Assembly: GCF_000599605.1 (NCBI RefSeq)
Contig: NZ_AZHT01000002.1
Coordinates: forward strand, 1 to 32,131
DNA length: 32,131 nt
Origin: Prevotella sp. HJM029
GTDB lineage: Bacteria > Bacteroidota > Bacteroidia > Bacteroidales > Bacteroidaceae
Direction: 5' to 3'
Positions 8,733-15,759 of the stretch are shown here, one piece after another. Made by a program: the position numbers and the translations under genes. The stretch's first letter is position 1. The number at the start of each line of letters is the position of its first letter. Under the pieces are notes generated by a model, which had not been told where the DNA came from, did no database searches, and saw nothing but the letters and a program-made list of their open reading frames with translations.

Positions 8733-9692
8733 ATGAATAAGAAAAATTCTTATATTCTACTCGGACTATTGTCATCTTTCGTGCTCTTAACTTCCTGTTG
8801 GAACAAGGGCACAAAGAACAATAGGACGGATACTCCAACGTCAGGGACGATTACATTCGTCTCTGACGAAAGTTTTAGTCCTTTCATTGAGGAAGAACGT
8901 CAGCAGTTTGAGTTTCAATTTCCTGAAGCACATCTGAAACCTATTTATGCAGATGATATTACAGGTTTCAAGATGTTGCAAGACCTCAAGACTTGTTTGT
9001 TTTTCACTTCACGAGGACTTACACCAAGAGAAATTGCCTATTTCAAGACGAAGAACCTTGTTCCAGAGGTCTTTACGATTGGATATGATGGTTTAGCTTT
9101 TATTGTTAATCGTCATAATTCCGATACTTGTATCACGGTGAACGATATTAAGCGCGTGCTATCTGGACAAGCGAAACAATGGAGTGATGTTTATCCTCAC
9201 TCGAAACGCGGCGGTATTGAAGTTGTTTTCGACAATAAAGCTTCAGCAACCCTGCATTATGTTATCGACTCGATTATGGGTGGAAAACCTCTCACCGCAG
9301 ACAATATCGTTGCGGCAAAGAATAGTAAGGCGGTGATAGATTATGTCGATAAAAATATCAATGCTATCGGTATTATTGGTTCGAATTGGTTGAACGACCG
9401 ACGCGATTCCACCAATACCACATTTAAAAAGAATATTCATGTCATGTCTGTATCCATTAAGGATAAGGCTACGCCCGAGAATAGTTGGAAACCCTATCAG
9501 GCTTATCTGTTAGATGGTCGTTATCCCTTTGTGCGCACATTATATGCCAATGTGGTCGACCCGATGCGTGCTTTGCCGTGGACGTTTGCAACATTTATTA
9601 CCAGTCCCAAGGGGCAGTTGATACTCTTCAAGACGGGTTTGTTGCCTTACAGAGGTGATATCACAATAAAGTCAGTCAATATCAAGAAATAA
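8733..9692 (+). CDS. PstS-like phosphate-binding-fold lipoprotein
   Basis: Predicted lipoprotein of 319 residues with a signal peptide and lipobox LLTSC (acyl cysteine Cys22). The mature part resembles the PstS-type periplasmic-binding fold: GTITFVSDESFSPF as the first strand, then FIVNRHNSDTCITVNDIKRVLSGQAKQWSDV and a C-terminal FATFITSPKGQLILFKTGLLPY as in phosphate-binding proteins. It starts 4 bp after tonB and no PstCAB transporter genes are nearby. This suggests a role in the TonB system or in envelope sensing and not ABC uptake of phosphate; that part is inference. Ligand unknown. Confidence 0.8.
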   Translation: MNKKNSYILLGLLSSFVLLTSCWNKGTKNNRTDTPTSGTITFVSDESFSPFIEEERQQFEFQFPEAHLKPIYADDITGFKMLQDLKTCLFFTSRGLTPREIAYFKTKNLVPEVFTIGYDGLAFIVNRHNSDTCITVNDIKRVLSGQAKQWSDVYPHSKRGGIEVVFDNKASATLHYVIDSIMGGKPLTADNIVAAKNSKAVIDYVDKNINAIGIIGSNWLNDRRDSTNTTFKKNIHVMSVSIKDKATPENSWKPYQAYLLDGRYPFVRTLYANVVDPMRALPWTFATFITSPKGQLILFKTGLLPYRGDITIKSVNIKK

Positions 9693-9771
9693 TCGGTTAG
9701 GAGTCTCTCCCTTTTTAGCCACTTTTCTATATAGCGTTTAATTGGAGAGTTTTGTTGAACAAAAAAGAATT

Positions 9772-11214
9772 ATGACTATGAAGATAACAAGGTATATGGC
9801 CGTGGGCTTATTATCAATGAGTTTATCGATGCCCGCAATGGCACAAACGAGTAGTTATTCAGTGATGTTGCAGCCCATCGAGCAGGCGTTGAAGAGCAAT
9901 GCCAGCATGGATGCTAAGGCATTAAAGAACTTAACGAAAGATTATCAGAAGACTTTCAAGAAAGACCCAAAGGCATTGGTTGCTTTGGGTGAGTTGTTAT
10001 TGCTCAACAAGCAGTTTGACGAAGCAACTAATATAGCAAATGATGTGTTGGCTAAGAACAAGAACTATGGGGATGCCTACATCCTTTTAGGCGACGTAGC
10101 TGCGATGAAAGACGATGGTGGAAATGCTGCCATGTGGTATGAGCAGTCGATGACGATGGATCCCAAAAATCCACAAGGTTACATGCGCTATGCCAATGTT
10201 TATCGCAAACGTAGCCCCGAAGAGAGCGAGCGTGCATTGAATATGCTGAAGCAAAACTGCCCCGATTTCCCCATTGATGCCGAAGCTGGCAACAATTTCT
10301 ATCTGGCAGGCAATTACGAAAAGGCTTACGAATATTTCGCAAAGACCGACAAGGCCAACCTCGCCGAGTTCTATCTTGTGGGCTATGCCGTATCGGCTTA
10401 CATGAGCAACCACAAGGAAAGTGCCTTGGAGGTGTCGAAATTGGGTGTTCAAAAGTTCCCCAAGAACATCACTTTCGATCGTGTAGCCCTGTGGAGCGCC
10501 GTTGATTTGCAGAAATTTGACGAGGCGGATGGCTATGCCAAGGTGGTGTTGAGCACCGATTCTGTGGAGAAGAGTTCGCGCGACTACATTTATTATGGTT
10601 TGGCTTTGAAGGGACAAAAACAATATGACGCCGCTATTGCACAGTATGAGAAGGCGTTTGAGCTGAACAAAACCGATTTCAAACCCTATCAGTATATTGC
10701 CGACACCTACACCGAAATGGGGCAGGAGGACAAGGCTTTGGAATATACCGAGAAGTATATGGCCAGCAACCAGAACTCTACGCCTTCCGACTATGCGCGT
10801 TTGGCTAACATCTATGCGCAGAAGGCCGAGAAGGGAGGTGCCACGAAGCAGGCGAGCTTAGACAAGGCTTACAGCATTTATGAGCAGATGGCTACCAAGT
10901 GGCCGAGCATTGCTGCGTGGGTTTATAACATGGCTGGCATGCAGGCTTCCAAAGCCGCTGACGACGAAAAGGGTGCCGAATTCTTCAAAAAGGCTGTCGA
11001 TTTGCTTGCGGCAAAGACCGATCGCCAGTCGGATGACGATGCCACTTATAAGTCGGCTTTGGCCAATTTGGGCTATTATTATTGGGTGACGAAGAACGAT
11101 CTCGAGACGGCTAAACCCTATTATGAGCAGCTCATCAAGCTCGATCCCAATGATAAAAATGCGCGTGCTGCACTTGGATTAGACGCGCCAGCAGCAGGAG
11201 CGCAACAACAGTAG
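9772..11214 (+). CDS. Secreted tetratricopeptide-repeat protein of the ton operon
   Basis: 480-residue protein with a signal peptide (MTMKITRYMAVGLLSMSLSM, cleavage near AMAQ) and TPR-like helix pairs over most of its length. Examples are NYGDAYILLGDVAAMKDDGG, RDYIYYGLALKGQKQYDAAI, PYQYIADTYTEMGQEDKALE and NLGYYYWVTKNDLETAKPYY. It ends in a short Ala/Gln-rich tail. TPR proteins serve as periplasmic scaffolds. It is the last gene after exbB-exbD-exbD-tonB-PstS-like and is followed by two hairpins, so it probably closes the operon. ATG at 9772 or 9778 are both possible; a TTG at 9742 would put a charged stretch before the signal peptide. Confidence 0.85.
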   Translation: MTMKITRYMAVGLLSMSLSMPAMAQTSSYSVMLQPIEQALKSNASMDAKALKNLTKDYQKTFKKDPKALVALGELLLLNKQFDEATNIANDVLAKNKNYGDAYILLGDVAAMKDDGGNAAMWYEQSMTMDPKNPQGYMRYANVYRKRSPEESERALNMLKQNCPDFPIDAEAGNNFYLAGNYEKAYEYFAKTDKANLAEFYLVGYAVSAYMSNHKESALEVSKLGVQKFPKNITFDRVALWSAVDLQKFDEADGYAKVVLSTDSVEKSSRDYIYYGLALKGQKQYDAAIAQYEKAFELNKTDFKPYQYIADTYTEMGQEDKALEYTEKYMASNQNSTPSDYARLANIYAQKAEKGGATKQASLDKAYSIYEQMATKWPSIAAWVYNMAGMQASKAADDEKGAEFFKKAVDLLAAKTDRQSDDDATYKSALANLGYYYWVTKNDLETAKPYYEQLIKLDPNDKNARAALGLDAPAAGAQQQ

Positions 11215-11236
11215 TTGAAGACTTTTTATTACTTTT

Positions 11237-11260
11237 TACACACATATCGGTGTGTATTTT
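11237..11260 (+). terminator. First hairpin after the ton operon
   Basis: Stem TACACAC / GTGTGTA with a 6-nt loop followed by TTTTAAATT, 23 bases after the TPR stop. It fits a rho-independent terminator with a short T-run. Confidence 0.55.
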
Positions 11261-11278
11261 AAATTATTCCGCAGGACG

Positions 11279-11302
11279 CGCAAGCATCTTGCGGATTTTT
11301 TA
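11279..11302 (+). terminator. Second hairpin, T-run overlapping the DUF6261 stop codon
   Basis: Stem CGCAAG / CTTGCG with a 3-nt loop, then GATTTTTTA. It reads as a terminator for rightward transcription. Its T-run overlaps the stop codon of the convergent DUF6261 gene (11300-11302), so the two 3' ends abut. Confidence 0.65.
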
Positions 11303-12115
11303 TGCCTCCGTTGTCGGACTTTCTGGCGTGTTTCCGGCAGCATTATCTCCTTCCTCGGGGCTCTTGGTTTGCCCATTGCCCGCATTGTCTGCTCCGTTAC
11401 CCTTCTTGTTCTTGCTATGCGGGATGATTTCGCGCTTGTAACGACGCACCATCTCGTTGATAAAGTCGGCGATGGGCGCCACGCTTTCATCGTCGTTGAG
11501 AAACATGCGTGCGTTGATGGCTTCCACGATGAGGCGATATTGCGCATCTATCTGTCGCCGTGTGGCGCGCAATGCCCCTTTGGCAATCCATTTTTGTTCA
11601 TCCAAACGCAAGTTGAGCAGTTGGCTCACCTTGTTGTTGGCCTCGTCGAGCTGCGCCACATAGCGCGTCAGTTGCAGCATTTTGATTTGCTCAGCGTGCT
11701 GTGTTTGGCACCTTTTCAGCAGGCTGTAGAGCATCCCCGTCTGCTGTTCGAGCTGCATTCTGTTGTTGATTCTGTAGCCTGCAATCTCGTTCCAGATGAC
11801 TTTCGCCGCTGCTTTGGCCTCCCCATTAAAGCCCTTCGTATAGGCTTTCACGATGGCTTTAAAGCCCGTGAAGATGATGTCGCGATCGTGGTCGGCCTCG
11901 GCTATCTGTGCTGTGCGCAGACTTGTGCGGCTCAGTCCCATGCAAGTTTTCTCTTGTTGCAGCAGTTTTCCAAACTCTTCTGTGAGCGTTTTTGTTTTCG
12001 GATGCGCCATTATGGTCTGTTGATATTCAGCCAAAACCTTGGCAACGTTCTCCATAAACATTTGATGTGCGCCGTTGTTCACTTTTGTGAGGTCGATATT
12101 TCTTATTTCTTTCAT
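11300..12115 (-). CDS. DUF6261-family protein
   Basis: 271-residue cytoplasmic protein that I place in DUF6261, a Bacteroidota family of unknown function; the family name is from memory. It starts MKEIRNIDLTKVNNGAHQMFMENV. It is predicted nearly all alpha-helical, with long amphipathic helices to about residue 235 and a basic MVRRYKREIIPHSKNKKG segment. A low-complexity, acidic Asn/Gly/Glu/Pro tail of about 35 residues follows. No signal peptide, membrane segment or catalytic motif is visible. Its 5' side faces a TATCTTTG promoter box (12188-12195) and then the periodic palindrome array at 12216-12478, the most suggestive part of its context. It might bind the array or be regulated through it; neither is shown by the sequence. 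Confidence 0.8.
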   Translation of the reverse strand: MKEIRNIDLTKVNNGAHQMFMENVAKVLAEYQQTIMAHPKTKTLTEEFGKLLQQEKTCMGLSRTSLRTAQIAEADHDRDIIFTGFKAIVKAYTKGFNGEAKAAAKVIWNEIAGYRINNRMQLEQQTGMLYSLLKRCQTQHAEQIKMLQLTRYVAQLDEANNKVSQLLNLRLDEQKWIAKGALRATRRQIDAQYRLIVEAINARMFLNDDESVAPIADFINEMVRRYKREIIPHSKNKKGNGADNAGNGQTKSPEEGDNAAGNTPESPTTEA

Positions 12116-12187
12116 ATCAGATAGTATTTAAAGCGTTTATATGCTGATGAATTGATTTTGTTTCGGTTTGTGAGCGTTTGCTCTCTG

Positions 12188-12195
12188 CAAAGATA
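12188..12195 (-). promoter_or_regulatory. -7 box TATCTTTG of the DUF6261 gene
   Basis: CAAAGATA on the plus strand reads TATCTTTG leftward, giving a start near 12181 and a leader of about 65 nt. The -33 element should end 19-21 bp upstream, exactly where the first palindrome of the array begins (12216). There is no TTTG there. The palindrome therefore replaces or covers the -33 site, suggesting an activator or repressor site. Confidence 0.6.
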
Positions 12196-12215
12196 CGTTT
12201 TTTTCTGCATCCTGA

Positions 12216-12478
12216 TTGCTGAAGTTCCGCAAATATGTTACATTTTTGTTTGATATCTGCGGAATTTCCGTAAATAATATTCTGTTTTGCACGTTATTTG
12301 CGGAACTTCCGCAATAATTATACTTATTTGTAATGCATTTGCAGAACTTCCGCAAGCAAGATGCGTATTTCTTCTATGTTTGCGGAGTTTCCGCAAGCAT
12401 AATTCATTTTTGTTTGTTATTTGCGGAACTTCCGCAAATGTTGCTCTTTTTTGTGTTTTGCTTGCGGAACTTCCGTAA
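12216..12478. repeat. Seven-copy palindrome array with exact 41-bp period
   Basis: Copies of a 17-bp palindrome, consensus TTGCGGAACTTCCGCAA, start at 12216, 12257, 12298, 12339, 12380, 12421 and 12462, always 41 bp apart with 24-bp gaps. Copies 3 and 6 are perfect. The others have one to three changes from the consensus, two of the changed pairs leaving G-T partners; the right half TTCCGYAA is the better conserved. The gaps share a core: C at gap position 9 in 6/6, TTT at 13-15 in 6/6, G at 16 in 5/6. The flanking eight bases on each side vary, with TTAT or similar often before the next palindrome. As 41 is not a multiple of three, the region is not a coding repeat. No cas gene is present. 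Confidence 0.95.
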
Positions 12479-12587
12479 ATGCAATGTAGTTTGCTTTCAG
12501 GTTCGTTCCGTCTTATTCCGGTGTGTTTTTGTTGGTTTTTAGTGGTTTTTCGAGCGGTGGTGGCAGCGACGGAAAGGGGCAAACGCA

Positions 12588-12703
12588 ATGTAGGCTTTTT
12601 GCTTCTCTTGGCCTTTTCCTGATGGTTCTCAGCGTGCTGAAGTTTGTTTCGAGCGTTTGTGCTGAGAGGGGAAAGAGGTGATGAGTTTGCAAAAAGCCTA
12701 CAT
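12588..12703. repeat. Nested inverted repeat between recA and the palindrome array
   Basis: Outer arms of 15 bp, ATGTAGGCTTTTTGC (12588-12602) and its exact complement (12689-12703), enclose 86 bases. Within them CTCAGC and GCTGAG form an inner pair, and purine/pyrimidine-rich flanks (CCTTTTCC against GGAAAGAGG) are partly complementary. The element lies 20 bp past the recA stop on the leftward strand. It could be a long hairpin ending recA transcription, a structured RNA or a small non-autonomous element. No ORF of note lies inside. Confidence 0.65.
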
Positions 12704-12723
12704 GTGGCGTGCCGTTGGGCGTG

Positions 12724-13743
12724 CTATTCTTTTTTGTTTTCGATAGCTTGTGTGATGAGCATGTCTAATTCTTCGCAAAGTTCGGGGTTGTCGTGCAACA
12801 ATGTTTTCGTTGCGTCGCGCCCTTGTGCTAATTTAGAGCCGTTGTAGCTGTACCAGCTTCCGCTCTTTTTGATGATATCGTATTCGACGCCGAGGTCTAC
12901 AAGTTCGCCCGTTTTGCTGATTCCTTCGCCGAAGGTCATTTCAAACTCGGCGCGTCGGAATGGGGGAGCCAGCTTGTTTTTGGCCACTTTCACTTTTGTG
13001 ATGTAGCCCAATATGGTGTCGCCATCCTTGACGGATGAGCCTTTTCGAATGTCGAGGCGCACGCTGCTGTAGAACTTCAGTGCGTTACCGCCAGTTGTTG
13101 TTTCGGGATTGCCAAAGCTGACTCCGATTTTCTCGCGCAGCTGGTTGAGGAAGATGCAGCAGGTGTTGGTTTTACTTACTGTTGATGTGAGCTTTCTCAG
13201 CGCTTGGCTCATGAGCCTTGCTTGTAGTCCCACCACGTTTTCGCCCATGTCTCCTTCGATTTCTTTTTTAGGAGTGAGGGCTGCCACCGAGTCGATGACG
13301 AGGATATCTACTGCACTCGAGCGTGTCAGTTCGTCGACAATCTGCAAAGCTTGTTCGCCGTTGTCGGGCTGGCTCACCCATAGGTTGTCCACATCAACGC
13401 CCAACTTGGCAGCGTAGGTGCTGTCGAAGGCGTGCTCGGCATCGATGAAAGCGGCGATTCCACCTTTCTTTTGCACCTCTGCGATGGCGTGAAGGGCGAG
13501 GGTTGTTTTACCTGAGGACTCGGGACCATAGATTTCTATGATTCGTCCGCGCGGATAACCTCCGATGCCCAGTGCCACGTTGAGTGCGATGCTTCCGGTG
13601 GGAATCACCTCGACATCTTCAATCTGCTTGTCGCCCATGCGCATGATGGCTCCTTTTCCAAAGTCTTTTTCTATCTTCGACATGGCAGCCTGCAGGGCTT
13701 TTAATTTGTCGTTCTGCGGGTTGCTTTCTGTTTCTTTTGCCAT
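12724..13743 (-). CDS. recA: Recombinase RecA
   Basis: ATP-dependent strand-exchange protein of homologous recombination and trigger of LexA-type self-cleavage. The 339-residue protein shows the Walker A motif GPESSGKT at residues 73-80, the Walker B strand [12 protein letters not shown], loop L1 with [23 protein letters not shown], loop L2 with [22 protein letters not shown], and a C-terminal domain ending in Lys/Glu. The start MAKETESNP is typical for Prevotella-like RecA. It lies 54 bp downstream of the carboxynorspermidine-dehydrogenase-like gene in the same direction, with a small hairpin between. I found no SOS box that I can support. Confidence 0.98.
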   Translation of the reverse strand: MAKETESNPQNDKLKALQAAMSKIEKDFGKGAIMRMGDKQIEDVEVIPTGSIALNVALGIGGYPRGRIIEIYGPESSGKTTLALHAIAEVQKKGGIAAFIDAEHAFDSTYAAKLGVDVDNLWVSQPDNGEQALQIVDELTRSSAVDILVIDSVAALTPKKEIEGDMGENVVGLQARLMSQALRKLTSTVSKTNTCCIFLNQLREKIGVSFGNPETTTGGNALKFYSSVRLDIRKGSSVKDGDTILGYITKVKVAKNKLAPPFRRAEFEMTFGEGISKTGELVDLGVEYDIIKKSGSWYSYNGSKLAQGRDATKTLLHDNPELCEELDMLITQAIENKKE

Positions 13744-13775
13744 AAAAATGTTTAATTTAATTGGTGATAAAATGG

Positions 13776-13801
13776 GTAGGCCTGGGGTGCTGCTGGCCTA
13801 C
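13776..13801 (-). terminator. Small hairpin between the dehydrogenase gene and recA
   Basis: Stem GTAGGCC / GGCCTAC (7 bp, 12-nt loop) overlaps the stop codon of the upstream gene at 13798-13800. On the leftward strand it is followed by CCATTTTATC, a weak T-run. It may be a leaky terminator or attenuator ahead of recA. Confidence 0.35.
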
Positions 13802-15036
13802 ACTTCTAAGTCGATGTCGAACTCCTCGTTCCAAGGCAGGCCGTGGATGTTGAGTTGTTCCATGAATGGGTCGGGGTCGAATTCCTCTACATTCCACACG
13901 CCCGGTCGCTTCCAAATGCCTTGCACCAGCATCATGGCGCCAATCATGGCGGGCACACCCGTGGTGTAGCTCACGCCCTGCATGCCCGTTTCTTGGTAGG
14001 CGTCTTGGTGTTTGCAGTTGTTGTAGACGTAGTAGGTGCGCTCCTTGCTGTCTTTCACGCCGCGAATGCGACAGCCGATGGAGGTTTCGCCATCGTAGTT
14101 CTCGCCCAGGTCTTGCGGGTTGGGCAGCACGGCTTTGAGGAATTGCAGCGGCACGATGTTCACCTTGGCCGTCTTTGTGGGGTCTTCGGTCAGTGGCGCT
14201 TCGTAGCTGATGGCGTCGATGCGTGCCATGCCAATCTGCTGAATGACGTCCAAATAGTTGAGGTATTGCTTTCCGAAGGTCATCCAGAAGCGCGCCTGTT
14301 TGATGGTGGGATAGTTTTTCACCAGCGACTCCAACTCCTCGTGGTGCATGAGATAGCTGTCGCGTGGGCCGATGTTGGGGTAGGTAATGTCGCGGTGCAC
14401 GGCCAGTGGTTCAGTTTCAATCCATTGTTCATCCTTGTAATAAAGTCCCTTTTGTGTGATTTCGCGAATGTTGATTTCGGGATTGAAGTTCGTTGCAAAG
14501 GCCTTGTGGTGGTTGCCTGCATTGCAATCGACGATGTCTAATTGATGGATTTCGTCAAAGTAATGCTTTGCGGCATAGGCCGTGTAGATGCCCGAAACGC
14601 CTGGATCGAAACCACATCCTAAAATGGCAGTGAGCCCAGCCTGCTCGAACTTTTCTTTGTAGGCCCATTGCCAGGAGTATTCAAAGTGGGCTTCGTCTTT
14701 GGGTTCGTAGTTGGCCGTGTCCAAGTAGTTGCATCCGCATGCCAAGCAAGCCTCCATGATGGTGAGGTCTTGATAAGGCAAAGCCAGGTTGACAACCAAG
14801 TCGGGTAGATAGCTTTTGAATAATGTTTTTAGCTGTTCTACGTTATCGGCATCCACCTCGGCCGTTTCAATTGGCATGGTGTATCCCTTGTCGTGGATAG
14901 CTTTCACGAGTCTGTCGCATTTCTCTTTGTGATGGCTGGCAATCATCAGTTCCGAGAACACATCCGTGTTTTGTGCCATTTTAAATGCTGCAACGGTAGC
15001 CACTCCGCCAGCACCAATCATCAAAATTCTGCTCAT
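13798..15036 (-). CDS. Saccharopine-dehydrogenase-family carboxynorspermidine dehydrogenase-like enzyme
   Basis: 412-residue NAD(P)-dependent enzyme of the saccharopine dehydrogenase family. N-terminal Rossmann motif MIGAGGVATVAA at 6-17, then VNLALPYQDLTIMEACLACGCNYLDTANYE and ILGCGFDPGVSGIYTAYAAKH, which are hallmarks of the carboxy(nor)spermidine dehydrogenase group. That group condenses aspartate semialdehyde with a diamine in the alternative polyamine pathway used by many gut Bacteroidota. The partner decarboxylase gene (nspC type) is not in the window. It overlaps the upstream DUF6621-like gene by 4 bases, indicating coupled translation. Lysine metabolism is the less likely alternative. 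Confidence 0.85.
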   Translation of the reverse strand: MSRILMIGAGGVATVAAFKMAQNTDVFSELMIASHHKEKCDRLVKAIHDKGYTMPIETAEVDADNVEQLKTLFKSYLPDLVVNLALPYQDLTIMEACLACGCNYLDTANYEPKDEAHFEYSWQWAYKEKFEQAGLTAILGCGFDPGVSGIYTAYAAKHYFDEIHQLDIVDCNAGNHHKAFATNFNPEINIREITQKGLYYKDEQWIETEPLAVHRDITYPNIGPRDSYLMHHEELESLVKNYPTIKQARFWMTFGKQYLNYLDVIQQIGMARIDAISYEAPLTEDPTKTAKVNIVPLQFLKAVLPNPQDLGENYDGETSIGCRIRGVKDSKERTYYVYNNCKHQDAYQETGMQGVSYTTGVPAMIGAMMLVQGIWKRPGVWNVEEFDPDPFMEQLNIHGLPWNEEFDIDLEV

Positions 15037-15617
15037 ATCTTTTTGTTTATTTCATCTGCTTTTATACCCAAAGCGCTCATCAGCGAATAGCCCAATAGCT
15101 CTTGGCGAAAGTTTCCGCCCGGCATGGGTTCCATGGCAAACAGAGTTATGCGCTTCGTGTCGTCGTCGGCATGGCGCAACAACTGGCGCAAGCGGTCATA
15201 AGCCGTTCCCGTTTCGCTGTCAGTAATAAGCATCACGCGCTTCACCTCATCGTGGTGCAACAGCGTTTCCATCACTTCTTCGAAATATCTTTCTTTGCTG
15301 ATGGTATCGTCTGTGCCCACGCTCGTCACCGTGAATTCGCCCAAGTGAGCATCGTTGAAAGCCTTTGCGTTGAGGGTGTGGCTGAAGTTTCCCGGTTCGA
15401 AATGTGCCATTTCTTCCCGTTGCTTGTCGTGAACCAGCACCACTTGCACATCGTTTTTCCCTTCGCGCACGCCGCCATCCAAGGCCACGCAAACGGCCCA
15501 TTGTGCAAAGTCGGCTTTGGGAAGGGCGCGGTTGAGCATGCGTTCAAAATTAACAATGAGATTAAAAGCTACAGAATCAACATAATCAGCATCGACGATA
15601 ATGATGTTTTCGCTCAT
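15033..15617 (-). CDS. DUF6621-like protein
   Basis: Cytoplasmic protein of 194 residues that I place, less firmly, in DUF6621. It begins MSENIIIVDADYVDSVAFNLIVNFER and has alternating strands and helices: VCVALDGGVREGKNDVQVVLVHD, EFTVTSVGTDDTISKERYFEEVMETLLHHDEVKRVMLITDSETG and RITLFAMEPMPGGNFRQELLGYSLMSALGI. This suggests an alpha/beta, possibly Rossmann- or NYN-like, fold with conserved acids, but no catalytic motif is proven. An in-frame ATG at 15647 is possible, but the TAACTTTG box at 15652-15659 puts transcription start near it, so I chose 15617. The gene is coupled to the polyamine-type dehydrogenase by a 4-base overlap. Confidence 0.75.
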   Translation of the reverse strand: MSENIIIVDADYVDSVAFNLIVNFERMLNRALPKADFAQWAVCVALDGGVREGKNDVQVVLVHDKQREEMAHFEPGNFSHTLNAKAFNDAHLGEFTVTSVGTDDTISKERYFEEVMETLLHHDEVKRVMLITDSETGTAYDRLRQLLRHADDDTKRITLFAMEPMPGGNFRQELLGYSLMSALGIKADEINKKI

Positions 15618-15651
15618 AGCGATGTTGCCATTTTCCTGTGAATTCATGCCA

Positions 15652-15659
15652 CAAAGTTA
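15652..15659 (-). promoter_or_regulatory. -7 box TAACTTTG of the DUF6621-dehydrogenase operon
   Basis: CAAAGTTA on the plus strand reads TAACTTTG leftward. The expected start near 15645 leaves a 28-nt leader before the ATG at 15617 and excludes the ATG at 15647 from being efficiently used. No good -33 match is seen. Confidence 0.5.
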
Positions 15660-15703
15660 GTGTTTTAATTTGAGATTATCATGGGTGGTAATATTTTTTT
15701 TAC

Positions 15704-15711
15704 TACCTTTG
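15704..15711 (+). promoter_or_regulatory. -7 box TACCTTTG of nhaD
   Basis: TAnnTTTG match 48 bp before the nhaD ATG, divergent from the leftward box at 15652-15659. An expected start near 15718 gives a leader of about 42 nt. Confidence 0.5.
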
Positions 15712-15759
15712 CCCCGCTACAAATAGTAAACAATGTTAAACAAAAGATTTTAATAAAAG

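Noticed and set aside
12216-12478. CRISPR array
   Set aside because: The repeat is 17 bp and the gaps 24 bp, shorter than known arrays. The gaps share a common internal motif instead of being unique, and no cas gene is nearby.
12137-12588. Open frames on both strands across the palindrome array as genes
   Set aside because: They arise from the 41-bp repeat cycling through frames; the predicted peptides are shuffled versions of the same repeat in different phases.
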